Part shown: piece after piece, positions 17,082-25,738 of the stretch
How the letters are laid out: each line of letters starts with the position of its first letter
How positions within the stretch are numbered: the first letter of the stretch is position 1
From: Lachnospiraceae bacterium
Lineage (GTDB): Bacteria; Bacillota; Clostridia; Lachnospirales; Lachnospiraceae
DNA: 41,758 nucleotides
Assembly (NCBI GenBank): GCA_900771995.1
Contig: CAAGQC010000064.1
Span: 1 to 41,758 of the forward strand
Direction: 5' to 3'
Program-made: the position numbers and the translations under genes
Notes under the pieces: generated by a model
Database searches by the model: none
What the model was told of the DNA's origin: nothing
Seen by the model: only the letters and a program-made list of their open reading frames with translations

Positions 17082-18188
17082 TTATATCTGTTCATTCTGT
17101 CGGTGGATCAGAGGATCCTCATAGGCATCCATAAAATCGGGACCCAGACGTACGGCTTCGTCCGCGAAAGGAAGTCCCTTCACCTCGGTAAATATGGTTA
17201 CCACCTTCTGAAAACGCAGTCCCGGGAAAAAGTTCAGCATCTCCATGGGCATGGATGCATCAAACTGCGGATACTCTGCGAAAAGCTTCTGATAATCCAG
17301 CAGATCTCTGGGATGGGGCTTTAAGAAAATGGTACCCTCTTTTTCATACCTTTTAATAATATCCCGGAAGATCTGTTCTCTCACATCCAAGGCACATACC
17401 GGATCTGTAAGAATCAGGATCTTATCCCCCACCTTATTGCTCTCTTCGATCTGCCGTTCCAGTTCCTCTTTGTTCCTTACAAAGGCCTGCAGGATCAGCT
17501 GCTTGTCCTCTGCTGTCAGACGGTCTTCCAACGGCTTTCTCGGCACTTCGATATATCTGGGGCAGGGATAACGGATGGCGGAGATGTCATTGACTTCCAT
17601 ATCCATGCAATATTTTCCGTAACCGTTCTGGACAAAGATCAGGTTCAGATACATGGATAAAAAGGCCTTGATCTTAAAATGTCCGCGATTGTCGTAGCGC
17701 GCCGCATCAAAATTCTTCAGACAGTTCAGTCCGTCCTCCACGGCATGATACCGGATATGGTTCTGGTTCAGGTAATAGCCGATGGGGTCGGAATCACAAT
17801 AGACATAGATATCCCTGTACGTCCGAAGGTCTACCGGCACGTAAGGAGCCTCCAGTCTGGCATACTCTCTGGTAAAACGGATCCGGTTCTTCAGATTCCC
17901 CAGAAAGCTTCCGGTATCCTGCCGGTATTTCGCCAGCTCCGGGAAAAAGTCTTCCCGTTTCTCATCGAATTCCAACACCTCTTCGAACAGTCCCGTGCTC
18001 TCCACCCGGGCTTTCAGGTTCTCGAAGTTATTGGACATTTTGGACAGCACTAAAGTAGCAGCCCCCGCTCTCTTCGCAGGATCTGCCTCCGCCCGTAATT
18101 TCAGTTCTTTTAAAAAAGTCACATATACATGATAGTAGGTGTGACAGATATAGATTCTGTCTTTCATCTTAATTTTCTTATTTTCCAT
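17082..18188 (-). CDS. GT52-like sialyltransferase-family protein, candidate pseudaminyl transferase
   Basis: A 368-residue soluble protein of GT-B character. It starts IYICHTYYHVYVTF (12-25), has CDSDPIGYYL (131-140) and VEDGLN (150-155), and a C-terminal KPHPRD (290-295). The His-Pro motif is where bacterial sialyltransferases of GT52/GT80 bind the CMP part of the donor, and the EDG block also fits GT52. With a complete CMP-pseudaminic acid pathway downstream and no other nonulosonate transferase visible, I infer that it transfers pseudaminic acid. It is the first gene of the left unit, 15 bases upstream of the flippase. AAAGGA precedes the ATG, with an extended -10 promoter about 20 bases upstream. 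The acceptor is unknown. Confidence 0.78.
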   Translation of the reverse strand: MENKKIKMKDRIYICHTYYHVYVTFLKELKLRAEADPAKRAGAATLVLSKMSNNFENLKARVESTGLFEEVLEFDEKREDFFPELAKYRQDTGSFLGNLKNRIRFTREYARLEAPYVPVDLRTYRDIYVYCDSDPIGYYLNQNHIRYHAVEDGLNCLKNFDAARYDNRGHFKIKAFLSMYLNLIFVQNGYGKYCMDMEVNDISAIRYPCPRYIEVPRKPLEDRLTAEDKQLILQAFVRNKEELERQIEESNKVGDKILILTDPVCALDVREQIFRDIIKRYEKEGTIFLKPHPRDLLDYQKLFAEYPQFDASMPMEMLNFFPGLRFQKVVTIFTEVKGLPFADEAVRLGPDFMDAYEDPLIHRQNEQI

Positions 18189-18206
18189 GATTCCTTTTAT
18201 TTTTCT

Positions 18207-18215
18207 ATTCTAACA
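18207..18215 (-). promoter_or_regulatory. Putative extended -10 promoter for the left unit
   Basis: On the minus strand the sequence reads TGT-TAGAAT, a TGn extended -10 with one mismatch to TATAAT, about 19 bases before the GT52-like start at 18188. No convincing -35 box is seen, which is acceptable with a TGn extension. The predicted leader is very short and holds only the AAAGGA ribosome site. Confidence 0.55.
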
Positions 18216-18251
18216 TATTTTTCAAATATCGAAACAGAAACCTGTATTTTC

Positions 18252-18282
18252 TTAACAAAATTTAAGATTTGTATGCTATAAT
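18252..18282 (+). promoter_or_regulatory. Extended -10 promoter for the gene at 18325
   Basis: TTAACA (18252-18257), a 19-base spacer, and TGC-TATAAT (18274-18282) make a strong sigma-A type promoter. It lies 42 bases before the plus-strand ATG and points away from the left-unit promoter in the same 136-base gap. AAAGGAG is placed seven bases before the start codon. Confidence 0.75.
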
Positions 18283-18324
18283 AAACGAATAAACGTATTC
18301 TATCCACTTACAAAGGAGAAGCTT

Positions 18325-18975
18325 ATGAAGAAATTTTTACTGTCCCATCCTCTGTCCCGGAAATTATTTTTGGCCGTTCTGTGGATCTTCCTTTGTTGTG
18401 GTATTGTAATCATATGGAAAAAAGAGATCACTCCCAATGTCTCCATCGATTCCCTCACGGTCTCCTATCCGAAGGACACCGAAGTACTGCTGCCGGGAGA
18501 TTCCATCGAAGAAGACATCTACTGGGACAAGCCAAATCTGGAATGTATCGACATCGCTTTTTCCTACGCCGAAGAAGTATCCCCGGATACGCAGGTCATG
18601 ATCTCCGTGTTCCAGAATGATGTTCTGATCGCGAATGAACTTCTGAATCTGACAGCGCTGCCCAACGGCCGCTATCTCAGCTTTTATCTCGGTCAGTCCG
18701 CCTGCGCCGGGAGCACTTTCACCCTTCACGTTGAAAATATGTCAGAGGATCCGGCCGCCGTTTTCAGTCTCCTGTCTACCGATAATGAGCAGTATTACCT
18801 GAATACCGTATCCAATTACCGCTACAACGGTCAGGTGCAGAACGGCTGCCTTCTGTGCCAGATGTACTACACCTCTTCCTATTCCTATTATAAAGCCCTT
18901 GCCATGATCTCCTGGCTGTTGCTGGCCGGTATTTTTCTGACCGGAATGGTCTTACGGCTGTCTGACCGCCAGTGA
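18325..18975 (+). CDS. Unknown membrane-anchored protein with an outer domain
   Basis: I do not recognise this 216-residue protein. It has an N-terminal hydrophobic segment (about 13-31) after a basic start, a soluble region of about 155 residues, and a second hydrophobic segment (about 192-211) ending in a short basic tail. The middle is rich in beta-type sequence (SIDSLTVSYPKDTEVLLPG; ESNL-like motifs absent) and should lie outside the membrane, with both ends inside. It has its own promoter and AAAGGAG ribosome site, and is transcribed away from the GT52-like gene. Its last 24 bases overlap the 3' end of the converging gene at 18952. It could be an accessory or scaffold protein for the glycan machinery; this is a guess from position only. 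Confidence 0.75.
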   Translation: MKKFLLSHPLSRKLFLAVLWIFLCCGIVIIWKKEITPNVSIDSLTVSYPKDTEVLLPGDSIEEDIYWDKPNLECIDIAFSYAEEVSPDTQVMISVFQNDVLIANELLNLTALPNGRYLSFYLGQSACAGSTFTLHVENMSEDPAAVFSLLSTDNEQYYLNTVSNYRYNGQVQNGCLLCQMYYTSSYSYYKALAMISWLLLAGIFLTGMVLRLSDRQ

Positions 18976-20502
18976 ATAAATGTCATTTACGGTAATGACT
19001 TCATAATCTCTGTGCATCATTTCTTCTTCGTAGGCATGTGGGATCAGATATACCCCATCTTCCACTGCATCCTGCAGATCCTGTACATACTTGAAATCGC
19101 AGAATTCTTCCGCATTTTCCCAGCCCACATCTCCGGTATATACCACGCTGTCCATAAATTCCTGCACCGGGATCTTCTCATTCCACAGGATCACAGCGAA
19201 ATTAATGGTCTGGGGCTTCACAATGGTATATTCCCCGCTTTCCGAAGCTTCTCTTGCCGCCGTCATCGCCTCGTTGGCCTCGTCACCACAGAACATGGAG
19301 ACCACTCTGTTATTTTCCACATAATCCTGTAAAAAGACAACGAAGGATATACAAAGTACCGCAAGGCACACGCCGGAAAACACTTTGTTCCTTAATTTTT
19401 CGCAAATTCTGTAAATGCCGTAGGCTCCGTAGAAAATAACCGGAATATGTATCAGGTTCACATGAATGATCGTAATTACCTCATTCAGTACACTCATCAC
19501 TCCGGCACTCACAAGCCAGAGAAGCATGACATACTCCCAGGCTCTCTCCTGCTTCCGGTTCCGGAAGAAGCTGATCATCTGGATCAGGATTCCCAGAATA
19601 CAGAACGGTGTCGTAAAATAATAATAAGCTCCCGTCTCTTCACAGGCCGTATAGCTGGTACCGTCATACTGCCGCACAAAAATTAATCTGAGCAGAGTCT
19701 TCACACCGGAAAGAATATTGGCAAGGTTTAACTCCTCTCCACGGAAAGACAACAATCTTGGAATGGAGAAGAACGCTGTCTTTACCTCCGGAAGGAATCC
19801 CAGATTCACTCCTACAAAATACAATAAGGGACACGCCATCACGAACAATATCGCCACCGCAATCCACAGATGTTTTCCGAAGGGGATCCTCTTGCGGTAC
19901 ACGATCAGAAACAGCACCAGGAAAAGCGGTATCACGATCCAGCTCTGGGCATAGGCATATAAGGTTGCGCCGAGGACAACGGCTGCAAAGGGAAGATAGA
20001 TCGTCTTTTTCTTCACACCCAGCACCAACAGTGTCACCGCGATCAAAAGCAGGGACGGCGCCAGGTTGGATTCCAACGCAAAGCGGTTGTTCATAATATT
20101 CCAGGGATTGATTGCCACCACAAAGGAAAAGAACAGACCAAAGTTTTCATTATATAATTCTCTTCCCAGCACATAGGCCGCATAGACTCCCAGGGTGCCG
20201 AACAGAGCCTGTGGAATCCGGTATACGGTGATCGTAGCGCCGAACAGGCGAAACAACGGGATTGCCAGATACGAATACAGCACATTCATGCCGCTTCCCC
20301 AGGCCACAAAATATACCGGGAAAGCGTATCCTCTGCTGTCGATCCCGTCCTTTAACAAAGCCCAGGCATTATAGGCGCCGTAAGCTTCATCCGGAAGTAT
20401 ACCTCCGGGGATCTTGCCCAGTCCGACCCATCGGGTCAGTACCGCCAGCCCTAAGATCAGCAATAAAATAATGTGATTTTTATTCCATGCTTTTGATTTC
20501 AT
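18952..20502 (-). CDS. GT39/PMT-like membrane glycosyltransferase
   Basis: A 516-residue polytopic protein of the GT39/ArnT type. The first outer loop has GGILPDEAYGAYNAW, with Asp38-Glu39 as the metal/lipid-phosphate-sugar motif of the family. About ten hydrophobic segments follow, with NPWNIMNNRFALESN around 135-150 and a soluble C-terminal tail after about 400. It should transfer a sugar from a polyprenyl-phosphate donor to an acceptor outside the cell membrane. The ATG at 20502 overlaps the stop of the DUF6044-like gene (ATGA), with AAAGGA in front. A longer frame from 20544 has no reason to be used. It is the last gene of the middle unit and its end overlaps the plus-strand gene at 18325. 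Confidence 0.82.
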   Translation of the reverse strand: MKSKAWNKNHIILLLILGLAVLTRWVGLGKIPGGILPDEAYGAYNAWALLKDGIDSRGYAFPVYFVAWGSGMNVLYSYLAIPLFRLFGATITVYRIPQALFGTLGVYAAYVLGRELYNENFGLFFSFVVAINPWNIMNNRFALESNLAPSLLLIAVTLLVLGVKKKTIYLPFAAVVLGATLYAYAQSWIVIPLFLVLFLIVYRKRIPFGKHLWIAVAILFVMACPLLYFVGVNLGFLPEVKTAFFSIPRLLSFRGEELNLANILSGVKTLLRLIFVRQYDGTSYTACEETGAYYYFTTPFCILGILIQMISFFRNRKQERAWEYVMLLWLVSAGVMSVLNEVITIIHVNLIHIPVIFYGAYGIYRICEKLRNKVFSGVCLAVLCISFVVFLQDYVENNRVVSMFCGDEANEAMTAAREASESGEYTIVKPQTINFAVILWNEKIPVQEFMDSVVYTGDVGWENAEEFCDFKYVQDLQDAVEDGVYLIPHAYEEEMMHRDYEVITVNDIYSLAVRQP

Positions 20503-22250
20503 TGTAATCCTTTCTTCTCCAGAGCATAGACCCAGATTCCCCAATAAGATTTCTCAGTCTCGTAATATCCCAAAGATTCCAGCCCCATACGGGCGGCATC
20601 GGCAATCTCCGCTCCGGAGAACAGGTACTCGCAGCCCAGTTCCCGCAGGGCATCCATATCGAACTCCAGTCCCTCGTAGACCAGAGAATTTCCCTTCTGG
20701 AGGCGCATGTAATTTCCTGTGATACTGTTGAACAGGTAGCAACGGTTCCCCCACAGATCAAAGTAATTCCGTACCTCTTCGTTCTTATCCAGTTCCGCTG
20801 CGATCACTTCCCGGAATCGGTGCTTATATTCCAGCGGATAATTATTGGAATAGCCGTCTACCGTATAAAAACCGTGCATCAATGCCGGTGCCGGGCTGAT
20901 TCCCAGATGTGCCACGCGGTAGGTGCTCTTGTCCCTGCCGATGGCCTCGTCGATCTCCTGCATCAGGTCCTCGGCGAACCAGCTTTCCCAGGAAATATAT
21001 CCCGTAATGCCGGAGCCGTTGTTTCTCTGGTTGACATTCAGATACATGCCGGAATTTACTTTCAACAGCTGCAGCGTCGGTAACAGGCAGAGCAGGAGAA
21101 TCACCAGTTTTCCCAAAAGCATTCGCCTGTGGGTGTGCGGCATCTTCGTCCGCCACAATACGGCTGCCGCCAGAGCAAGCTCCAGATACCATCCCGCCGG
21201 ATACAGCCAGTACACGCGCTCGATCTGGAAATAATGCAAAAATCCCGTCATGCTGTTTTTCAGATCCACTACGATCTGTGTATGGCAGAACGCATAAAAA
21301 AAGGCAATCGCGATCAGGAAGAGGAAATTCACAAGTGCTCCCCGGTAAATCAGTTTCTCCGTTTTTTCTTTCGGACAGAAAGCCCCCAGTACCAGGAACA
21401 CTACGATGGGCAGAATCAGGTATTTATGCAGGGACGGAACATGCTGGGCACTGCTCAGGAACACGCTCCTGACGGTCTCCGCAAAGGGTGTGGCCACCGA
21501 TACCATTTCTTCCCGGTGGCTGACGTAACTGCCGCTGCCGAACAGGATCTCCAGGATCAATGCCCGGTTGACGATTACATAAGTAAGCAGCAGTTCCGCA
21601 AATCCGAGAAGTGTCCATTTATTTTTCCGTTTGCGGAATCCGTCGATCAACAGTGTAAGCAGCCATAATCCCAATACTACATATCCTGTATACACCAGAT
21701 GACTGGTCAGACCGAACAGTAAAGTAAGCAACAGCGCCGGAACCTTCTTTTTCTGTTTCCACAAACATAAAAAGGCGTATGCCACTAACGGAATGCCGAA
21801 TTCCGACAATCCGTAGACCGGATACAGCGGCAGCACACAGAAGCAGCTGCCGGCGATCACCGCCAGAATACTGCTGTCCGTGACCTCCTTCACCAGCAGA
21901 TACATTCCGAAGAAAGCCAGTAGAAAACAGATCACATACTGGATCACAAATGCCACTCTGGCAGAAAACAGGCAATACAGCGGCAGGAACAATACGGCCG
22001 AAGGCTGCATACCGCTGGCATTCACACCGTTCAACATCTCCGGATATACCGCACTGCCATCGCCCAGATGCCTTGCCGGAAGCATATAATTCATGATGCT
22101 CTCGTCCAGCTGGTCGTTGATTTCAAAGACACAGCCGTCCCCCAGCAGGAAATAGGGCAGGAAAAACACAACCGCCACCAGAAGTCCCAGCCACCACAGC
22201 GGAATATTGTCTGCAAACTCTATAAAATTGCGCTTTTGTTTCCTTTTCAT
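20499..22250 (-). CDS. Polytopic membrane protein, DUF6044-like, paralogue of 907-2766
   Basis: A 583-residue protein with about ten hydrophobic segments and a soluble C-terminal part. It shares with the protein at 907-2766 the first-loop NDQLD (45-49 here, HDQLD there), the ARHLGDGSAVYPEMLNG stretch, and a strongly conserved tail: HGFYTVDGYSNNY, LEYKHRFREVIAAEL, LWGNRCYLF. The family assignment is tentative and no reaction is established; sugar transfer outside the membrane is inferred from context and the acidic first loop. The ATG at 22250 follows the previous stop by two bases and has AGGA upstream. A frame from 22271 would overlap the preceding gene. It is coupled to the GT39-like gene by an ATGA overlap. 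Confidence 0.77.
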   Translation of the reverse strand: MKRKQKRNFIEFADNIPLWWLGLLVAVVFFLPYFLLGDGCVFEINDQLDESIMNYMLPARHLGDGSAVYPEMLNGVNASGMQPSAVLFLPLYCLFSARVAFVIQYVICFLLAFFGMYLLVKEVTDSSILAVIAGSCFCVLPLYPVYGLSEFGIPLVAYAFLCLWKQKKKVPALLLTLLFGLTSHLVYTGYVVLGLWLLTLLIDGFRKRKNKWTLLGFAELLLTYVIVNRALILEILFGSGSYVSHREEMVSVATPFAETVRSVFLSSAQHVPSLHKYLILPIVVFLVLGAFCPKEKTEKLIYRGALVNFLFLIAIAFFYAFCHTQIVVDLKNSMTGFLHYFQIERVYWLYPAGWYLELALAAAVLWRTKMPHTHRRMLLGKLVILLLCLLPTLQLLKVNSGMYLNVNQRNNGSGITGYISWESWFAEDLMQEIDEAIGRDKSTYRVAHLGISPAPALMHGFYTVDGYSNNYPLEYKHRFREVIAAELDKNEEVRNYFDLWGNRCYLFNSITGNYMRLQKGNSLVYEGLEFDMDALRELGCEYLFSGAEIADAARMGLESLGYYETEKSYWGIWVYALEKKGLQ

Positions 22251-22252
22251 AC

Positions 22253-23968
22253 TTATTTTCCTATACACCATACCAGATAGCTGATCCCCGTCGATACATC
22301 GATCCGGTCATCGAAAACCGCCGGACACTGCATTTCTTCTGTCAGCATACGGATGGCCGGATAATTCTCCCCGCTTCCGTCCTCATATACAATGAGGTAG
22401 ACCGCCGCATCGGCCCCCGTATCATATTGCTGCCATTTTTCGATTGCGGAAGGACTGTTGGAAAACCAGTTGCCAAAGGTCACCGCATTGCGGGCTCCGT
22501 AAATTTCGGTCTCCAGGGCACTTCCCTTATAATAATTAAAGGAAAAACCATCCAGAAGGAATTTCTTTCCGGAATTCCCGTTACAATAATCCAGGACTTC
22601 CTTCATTCCTTCCATATACAGTTCCTGTCCTTCATTTTCCGATTTCACATAACGGTACTGCACACGCCCCGCATCTGCTCCCACCAGCAGAACGAGCAGG
22701 CAGAGAACCATACCCGTAACCGTTTTCCAGGTTTTCCGGTTCCCGTTTTCCCTCGTATAAAAATACCAGAATACCGACAACAACAGCAACGCCTCCCCCG
22801 TAAATAAGGGATAGCTGACCCGCGCCGGGAGTCTTCCCTGATAGAGCAGATAGGTCCAGAGTACCGTCCGCACCGATAAGATCCCACACATCGGAAGCAG
22901 CATGGAAAACTGTCCGGTAAGGATCATCCATATTGCAAGAAGGATCCACAACGCCACACAGGTTTTATTGATTTTCTGGAAGCTGCCGGAATTCATTTCT
23001 TCAAAAGAACTGTAAAAAGCTTCGGCAAGCGTAGTTTCTTTCCCCATTTTTTCTTTCTGGAAAGCTACCAGTTCTTCTACGCATTCCGTACTTACTTCCC
23101 ACTGTAAAATATTGTAATTGCAGAATCCGTCGTATACGTTTTCCGTCACATCATAGCGGTCGAGGATCTCTTTTACCTCCGCGTAATCCGGTGTACCGTA
23201 ATAATCGAATAACTGGGCTCTCGCCTCTGAGAACTGTTTAAAGTCCTTCCAGTCCGTGCTGTGATATCCGATCAGATTACCGATACCGCCCAACAGGAAG
23301 ATCATCCCCCAGATCAGGATGATTTTCCCGGCTTCTTTTGCCTTTGTCAGAATCTGTTCCCGGATCTGTCCCGTCTTCCTTATCTGCAGTACCGTAAGTC
23401 CCAGCCACACGATTCCGCCAAGCGGCTGTACCATCAGCATTGCCTTATAGCGCACAAAAAATGCCAGAAGTTCCAGAAGGAAAAAGCTTATGTATGCTTT
23501 CTTTCTGTTCTCCTCCAGATTCAGCGAAAGGTATCCGGCCACCGCCAGGATCACCGCTGTGGAAGTAAACTGGATTCTTCCGATCAACGACAGACTTCCC
23601 AGAAACAAGCCGCCAAGACCGATGACCGCCAGAAGGTAGTCCTTTGCTTTTTTACACCGTGACAGGAAACTGCTTTCTATCACGAACCACGCGCCCCCAT
23701 GACACAGGATCAGGCACCATCCATACCAGGATATCCCATCCGTGATCCTGTACAGCAGTGACAGCGGGAGCATCAACAGATAATTCTCATGTACGGTATG
23801 AGGATCCGGAGCCACGCTATGGGCTCCGGACAATATCTCCGCAATGATCCTGTCATCGTTGGTCTCAAAATAGATTCCCATTTTTTTGATCCAGATAAAA
23901 GCAAAAAAGAGAAGGATCGTTCCCAGTGTAATTGTATTTCGAAGTAACCTTGTCTGTCTTTTGTTCAC
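22253..23968 (-). CDS. Unknown polytopic membrane protein, GT-C-like
   Basis: A 571-residue protein with about 11 hydrophobic segments and a soluble C-terminal region from about residue 430. I do not recognise a named family. The first outer loop has YFETNDDRIIAEILSG (Asp38-Asp39), and a later ENYLLMLPLSLLYR resembles helices of other GT-C proteins in the window. The start codon is GTG at 23968, with GAGG eight bases in front; the next ATG lies 30 codons in and would cut the first helix. The gene is followed two bases later by the DUF6044-like gene and lies 25 bases after the GtrC-like gene, so it is part of the middle unit. A sugar-transfer role is inference. Confidence 0.7.
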   Translation of the reverse strand: MNKRQTRLLRNTITLGTILLFFAFIWIKKMGIYFETNDDRIIAEILSGAHSVAPDPHTVHENYLLMLPLSLLYRITDGISWYGWCLILCHGGAWFVIESSFLSRCKKAKDYLLAVIGLGGLFLGSLSLIGRIQFTSTAVILAVAGYLSLNLEENRKKAYISFFLLELLAFFVRYKAMLMVQPLGGIVWLGLTVLQIRKTGQIREQILTKAKEAGKIILIWGMIFLLGGIGNLIGYHSTDWKDFKQFSEARAQLFDYYGTPDYAEVKEILDRYDVTENVYDGFCNYNILQWEVSTECVEELVAFQKEKMGKETTLAEAFYSSFEEMNSGSFQKINKTCVALWILLAIWMILTGQFSMLLPMCGILSVRTVLWTYLLYQGRLPARVSYPLFTGEALLLLSVFWYFYTRENGNRKTWKTVTGMVLCLLVLLVGADAGRVQYRYVKSENEGQELYMEGMKEVLDYCNGNSGKKFLLDGFSFNYYKGSALETEIYGARNAVTFGNWFSNSPSAIEKWQQYDTGADAAVYLIVYEDGSGENYPAIRMLTEEMQCPAVFDDRIDVSTGISYLVWCIGK

Positions 23969-23993
23969 AATACAGCCCTCTGAAAATGTGCCA

Positions 23994-25721
23994 TTAAAAA
24001 TGTACTATAATATAATCCCCTTTATCCACAATGTAACCCTCCTGCGGGTATTCCGGCAGATCCAGGGATTCTTCTTCCGCTTGTGCATAGAGACTGATAT
24101 CCTCCAGTGCCACCAGCCGGTGTCCATGCATTGCAAAAAATTTCACCAGCTCCGCATCGGAATCAAAAGCATAGCGCCCCCAGTCGATTACGGACAGTGC
24201 CGGAGTCTGCGCCACCCACACGCCTTTGGAACCGCGGTTATACTTATCCAGCAGATCCGGATCGATCCGGTCCGCCAGACGTTTCATCTTAAAATAAGTG
24301 CTGCTGCCGTAGCTGACATAAGCATCCTCCACAATGCTGTAGGGGATCTCATAATTGCCGGTAAAGATCACCGGTTTGGAAGTATCGAAATCCCGCTCCA
24401 GATCCATGGCGATCTGATCCACTGTCTTCACAGCCACATCATACTTTTTCTTGTCGATATAGAACCATCTGGTCATATCCATGCACTGGTTCCACGTAAT
24501 CACACACAACACCAGAAGCGTAAGCGCCCGCACCGCACCGGTGATCTTTCTTCCCGCCGTATTCTTCCCTTTTTTCGCAGAAGCTCCCGTCAGCTGCCAG
24601 ATGCCATAGCAGAATAACAACACTCCATAGCCGCAGAACACCGGCAGAAATTGTGCCGAACGATATAAGGTAGCCTTACCTTCCACAAACAGCAGGGAAA
24701 ATGCAGCCAGATAGGATGCGGGCAGCAACACCAGCGCCCACAGATCTCTTCCCCGGATCACCCGTACCAGTGTAACCACGGTGATCACCACCGCTGACAG
24801 GACGAAGATCCGGATCGGCAGATAGGCATAGGCAAACACTCCATACAGAACGAAGGTCCTCTTGAGGATCATTGCCAGTTCGCTGAAGGCTCCCGGCTGC
24901 AGCATCCAGCCCAGCATTTCTGTCACGGAACGCTGCACGGCCTCTCCCTGCAGATATTCCAGATGAAATGCCTTCGTCACGATCACGATCATCAGACTAC
25001 GCAGCACAATGGCCAGCAGTGCAGTCACCGCACCGGCCACCAGCGTGGCAAACACATCCTTCTGCTGCCGTCCCAGAGCGATCCGCTCCGTCAGGAGAAG
25101 TAACATCAGTCCCGCCAGCCACAGGATCATAAAGGATTCATAACATCCCATGGCGATCCATAAAAAGACTGCTGCCGCTACGATCTGCGACACCGCAAGG
25201 CAGTCCATTTTCTCCCGGATGCCGGTCTTTCTCTCTATTTTCCGGCTGCTGCACTGCCACTCTCTCACCAGACACAGGCTGATGCCGCAGCACAGATAGC
25301 CGATAGCGATTCCGTTATGCAGGAAATACGTAAAGACCTCGCTGATCAGCGGACAGGAAATGAATACCGCCGCAAAAAAAGCATATCCCACCACCGGAAT
25401 CTTCTCACCCAGAACCGAATAAAACAAAGCGGACCAGACGACAGCCGCCAGTACCAGCAGAACCACCGCGGCAAAATCCGTCACGAAAGGGACGAATTCC
25501 GCCAGAGACACCACTTTGTTCAATAGAAACAGCACCCAGCGCCCTACAATGGCGATCAGTCCCTCCTGAAAATAGTACAGAGAGGGTGTGTCGTCGATCC
25601 CAATGGTTGCGTTGGTCACCTTATAACCGTAGGCTCCCACTGCCACCAGCAGCAGAATTCCCATATATATGCGGTTTTCCCAAAACTTTCTGATGTAACC
25701 GGTCCATTTTTTCCTGTTCAT
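23994..25721 (-). CDS. GtrC-like membrane glucosyltransferase-domain protein (PF14264 type)
   Basis: A 575-residue polytopic protein. The first outer loop has IGIDDTPSLYYFQEGLIAI with Asp43-Asp44, followed by VGRWVLFLLNK (GRW at 60-62). This is the same acidic loop plus GRW pattern as the protein at 6442-7995 and the one I associate with the GtrC/Glucos_trans_II family. About 11 hydrophobic segments are followed by a soluble tail from about 430. It should take a sugar from a polyprenyl-phosphate carrier outside the membrane. Unlike the left-unit copy, it has no GtrB-like gene directly beside it; the nearest is at 28858-29814. The ATG has an AGAGG some distance upstream. Confidence 0.75.
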   Translation of the reverse strand: MNRKKWTGYIRKFWENRIYMGILLLVAVGAYGYKVTNATIGIDDTPSLYYFQEGLIAIVGRWVLFLLNKVVSLAEFVPFVTDFAAVVLLVLAAVVWSALFYSVLGEKIPVVGYAFFAAVFISCPLISEVFTYFLHNGIAIGYLCCGISLCLVREWQCSSRKIERKTGIREKMDCLAVSQIVAAAVFLWIAMGCYESFMILWLAGLMLLLLTERIALGRQQKDVFATLVAGAVTALLAIVLRSLMIVIVTKAFHLEYLQGEAVQRSVTEMLGWMLQPGAFSELAMILKRTFVLYGVFAYAYLPIRIFVLSAVVITVVTLVRVIRGRDLWALVLLPASYLAAFSLLFVEGKATLYRSAQFLPVFCGYGVLLFCYGIWQLTGASAKKGKNTAGRKITGAVRALTLLVLCVITWNQCMDMTRWFYIDKKKYDVAVKTVDQIAMDLERDFDTSKPVIFTGNYEIPYSIVEDAYVSYGSSTYFKMKRLADRIDPDLLDKYNRGSKGVWVAQTPALSVIDWGRYAFDSDAELVKFFAMHGHRLVALEDISLYAQAEEESLDLPEYPQEGYIVDKGDYIIVHF

Positions 25722-25738
25722 TTCCGTTCCAAAACCTC

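Noticed and set aside
18982..18999. GTCATT/AATGAC hairpin just after the stop of the plus-strand gene as a terminator
   Set aside because: Only six pairs, no T-run, and the sequence codes for the conserved end of the GT39-like protein.
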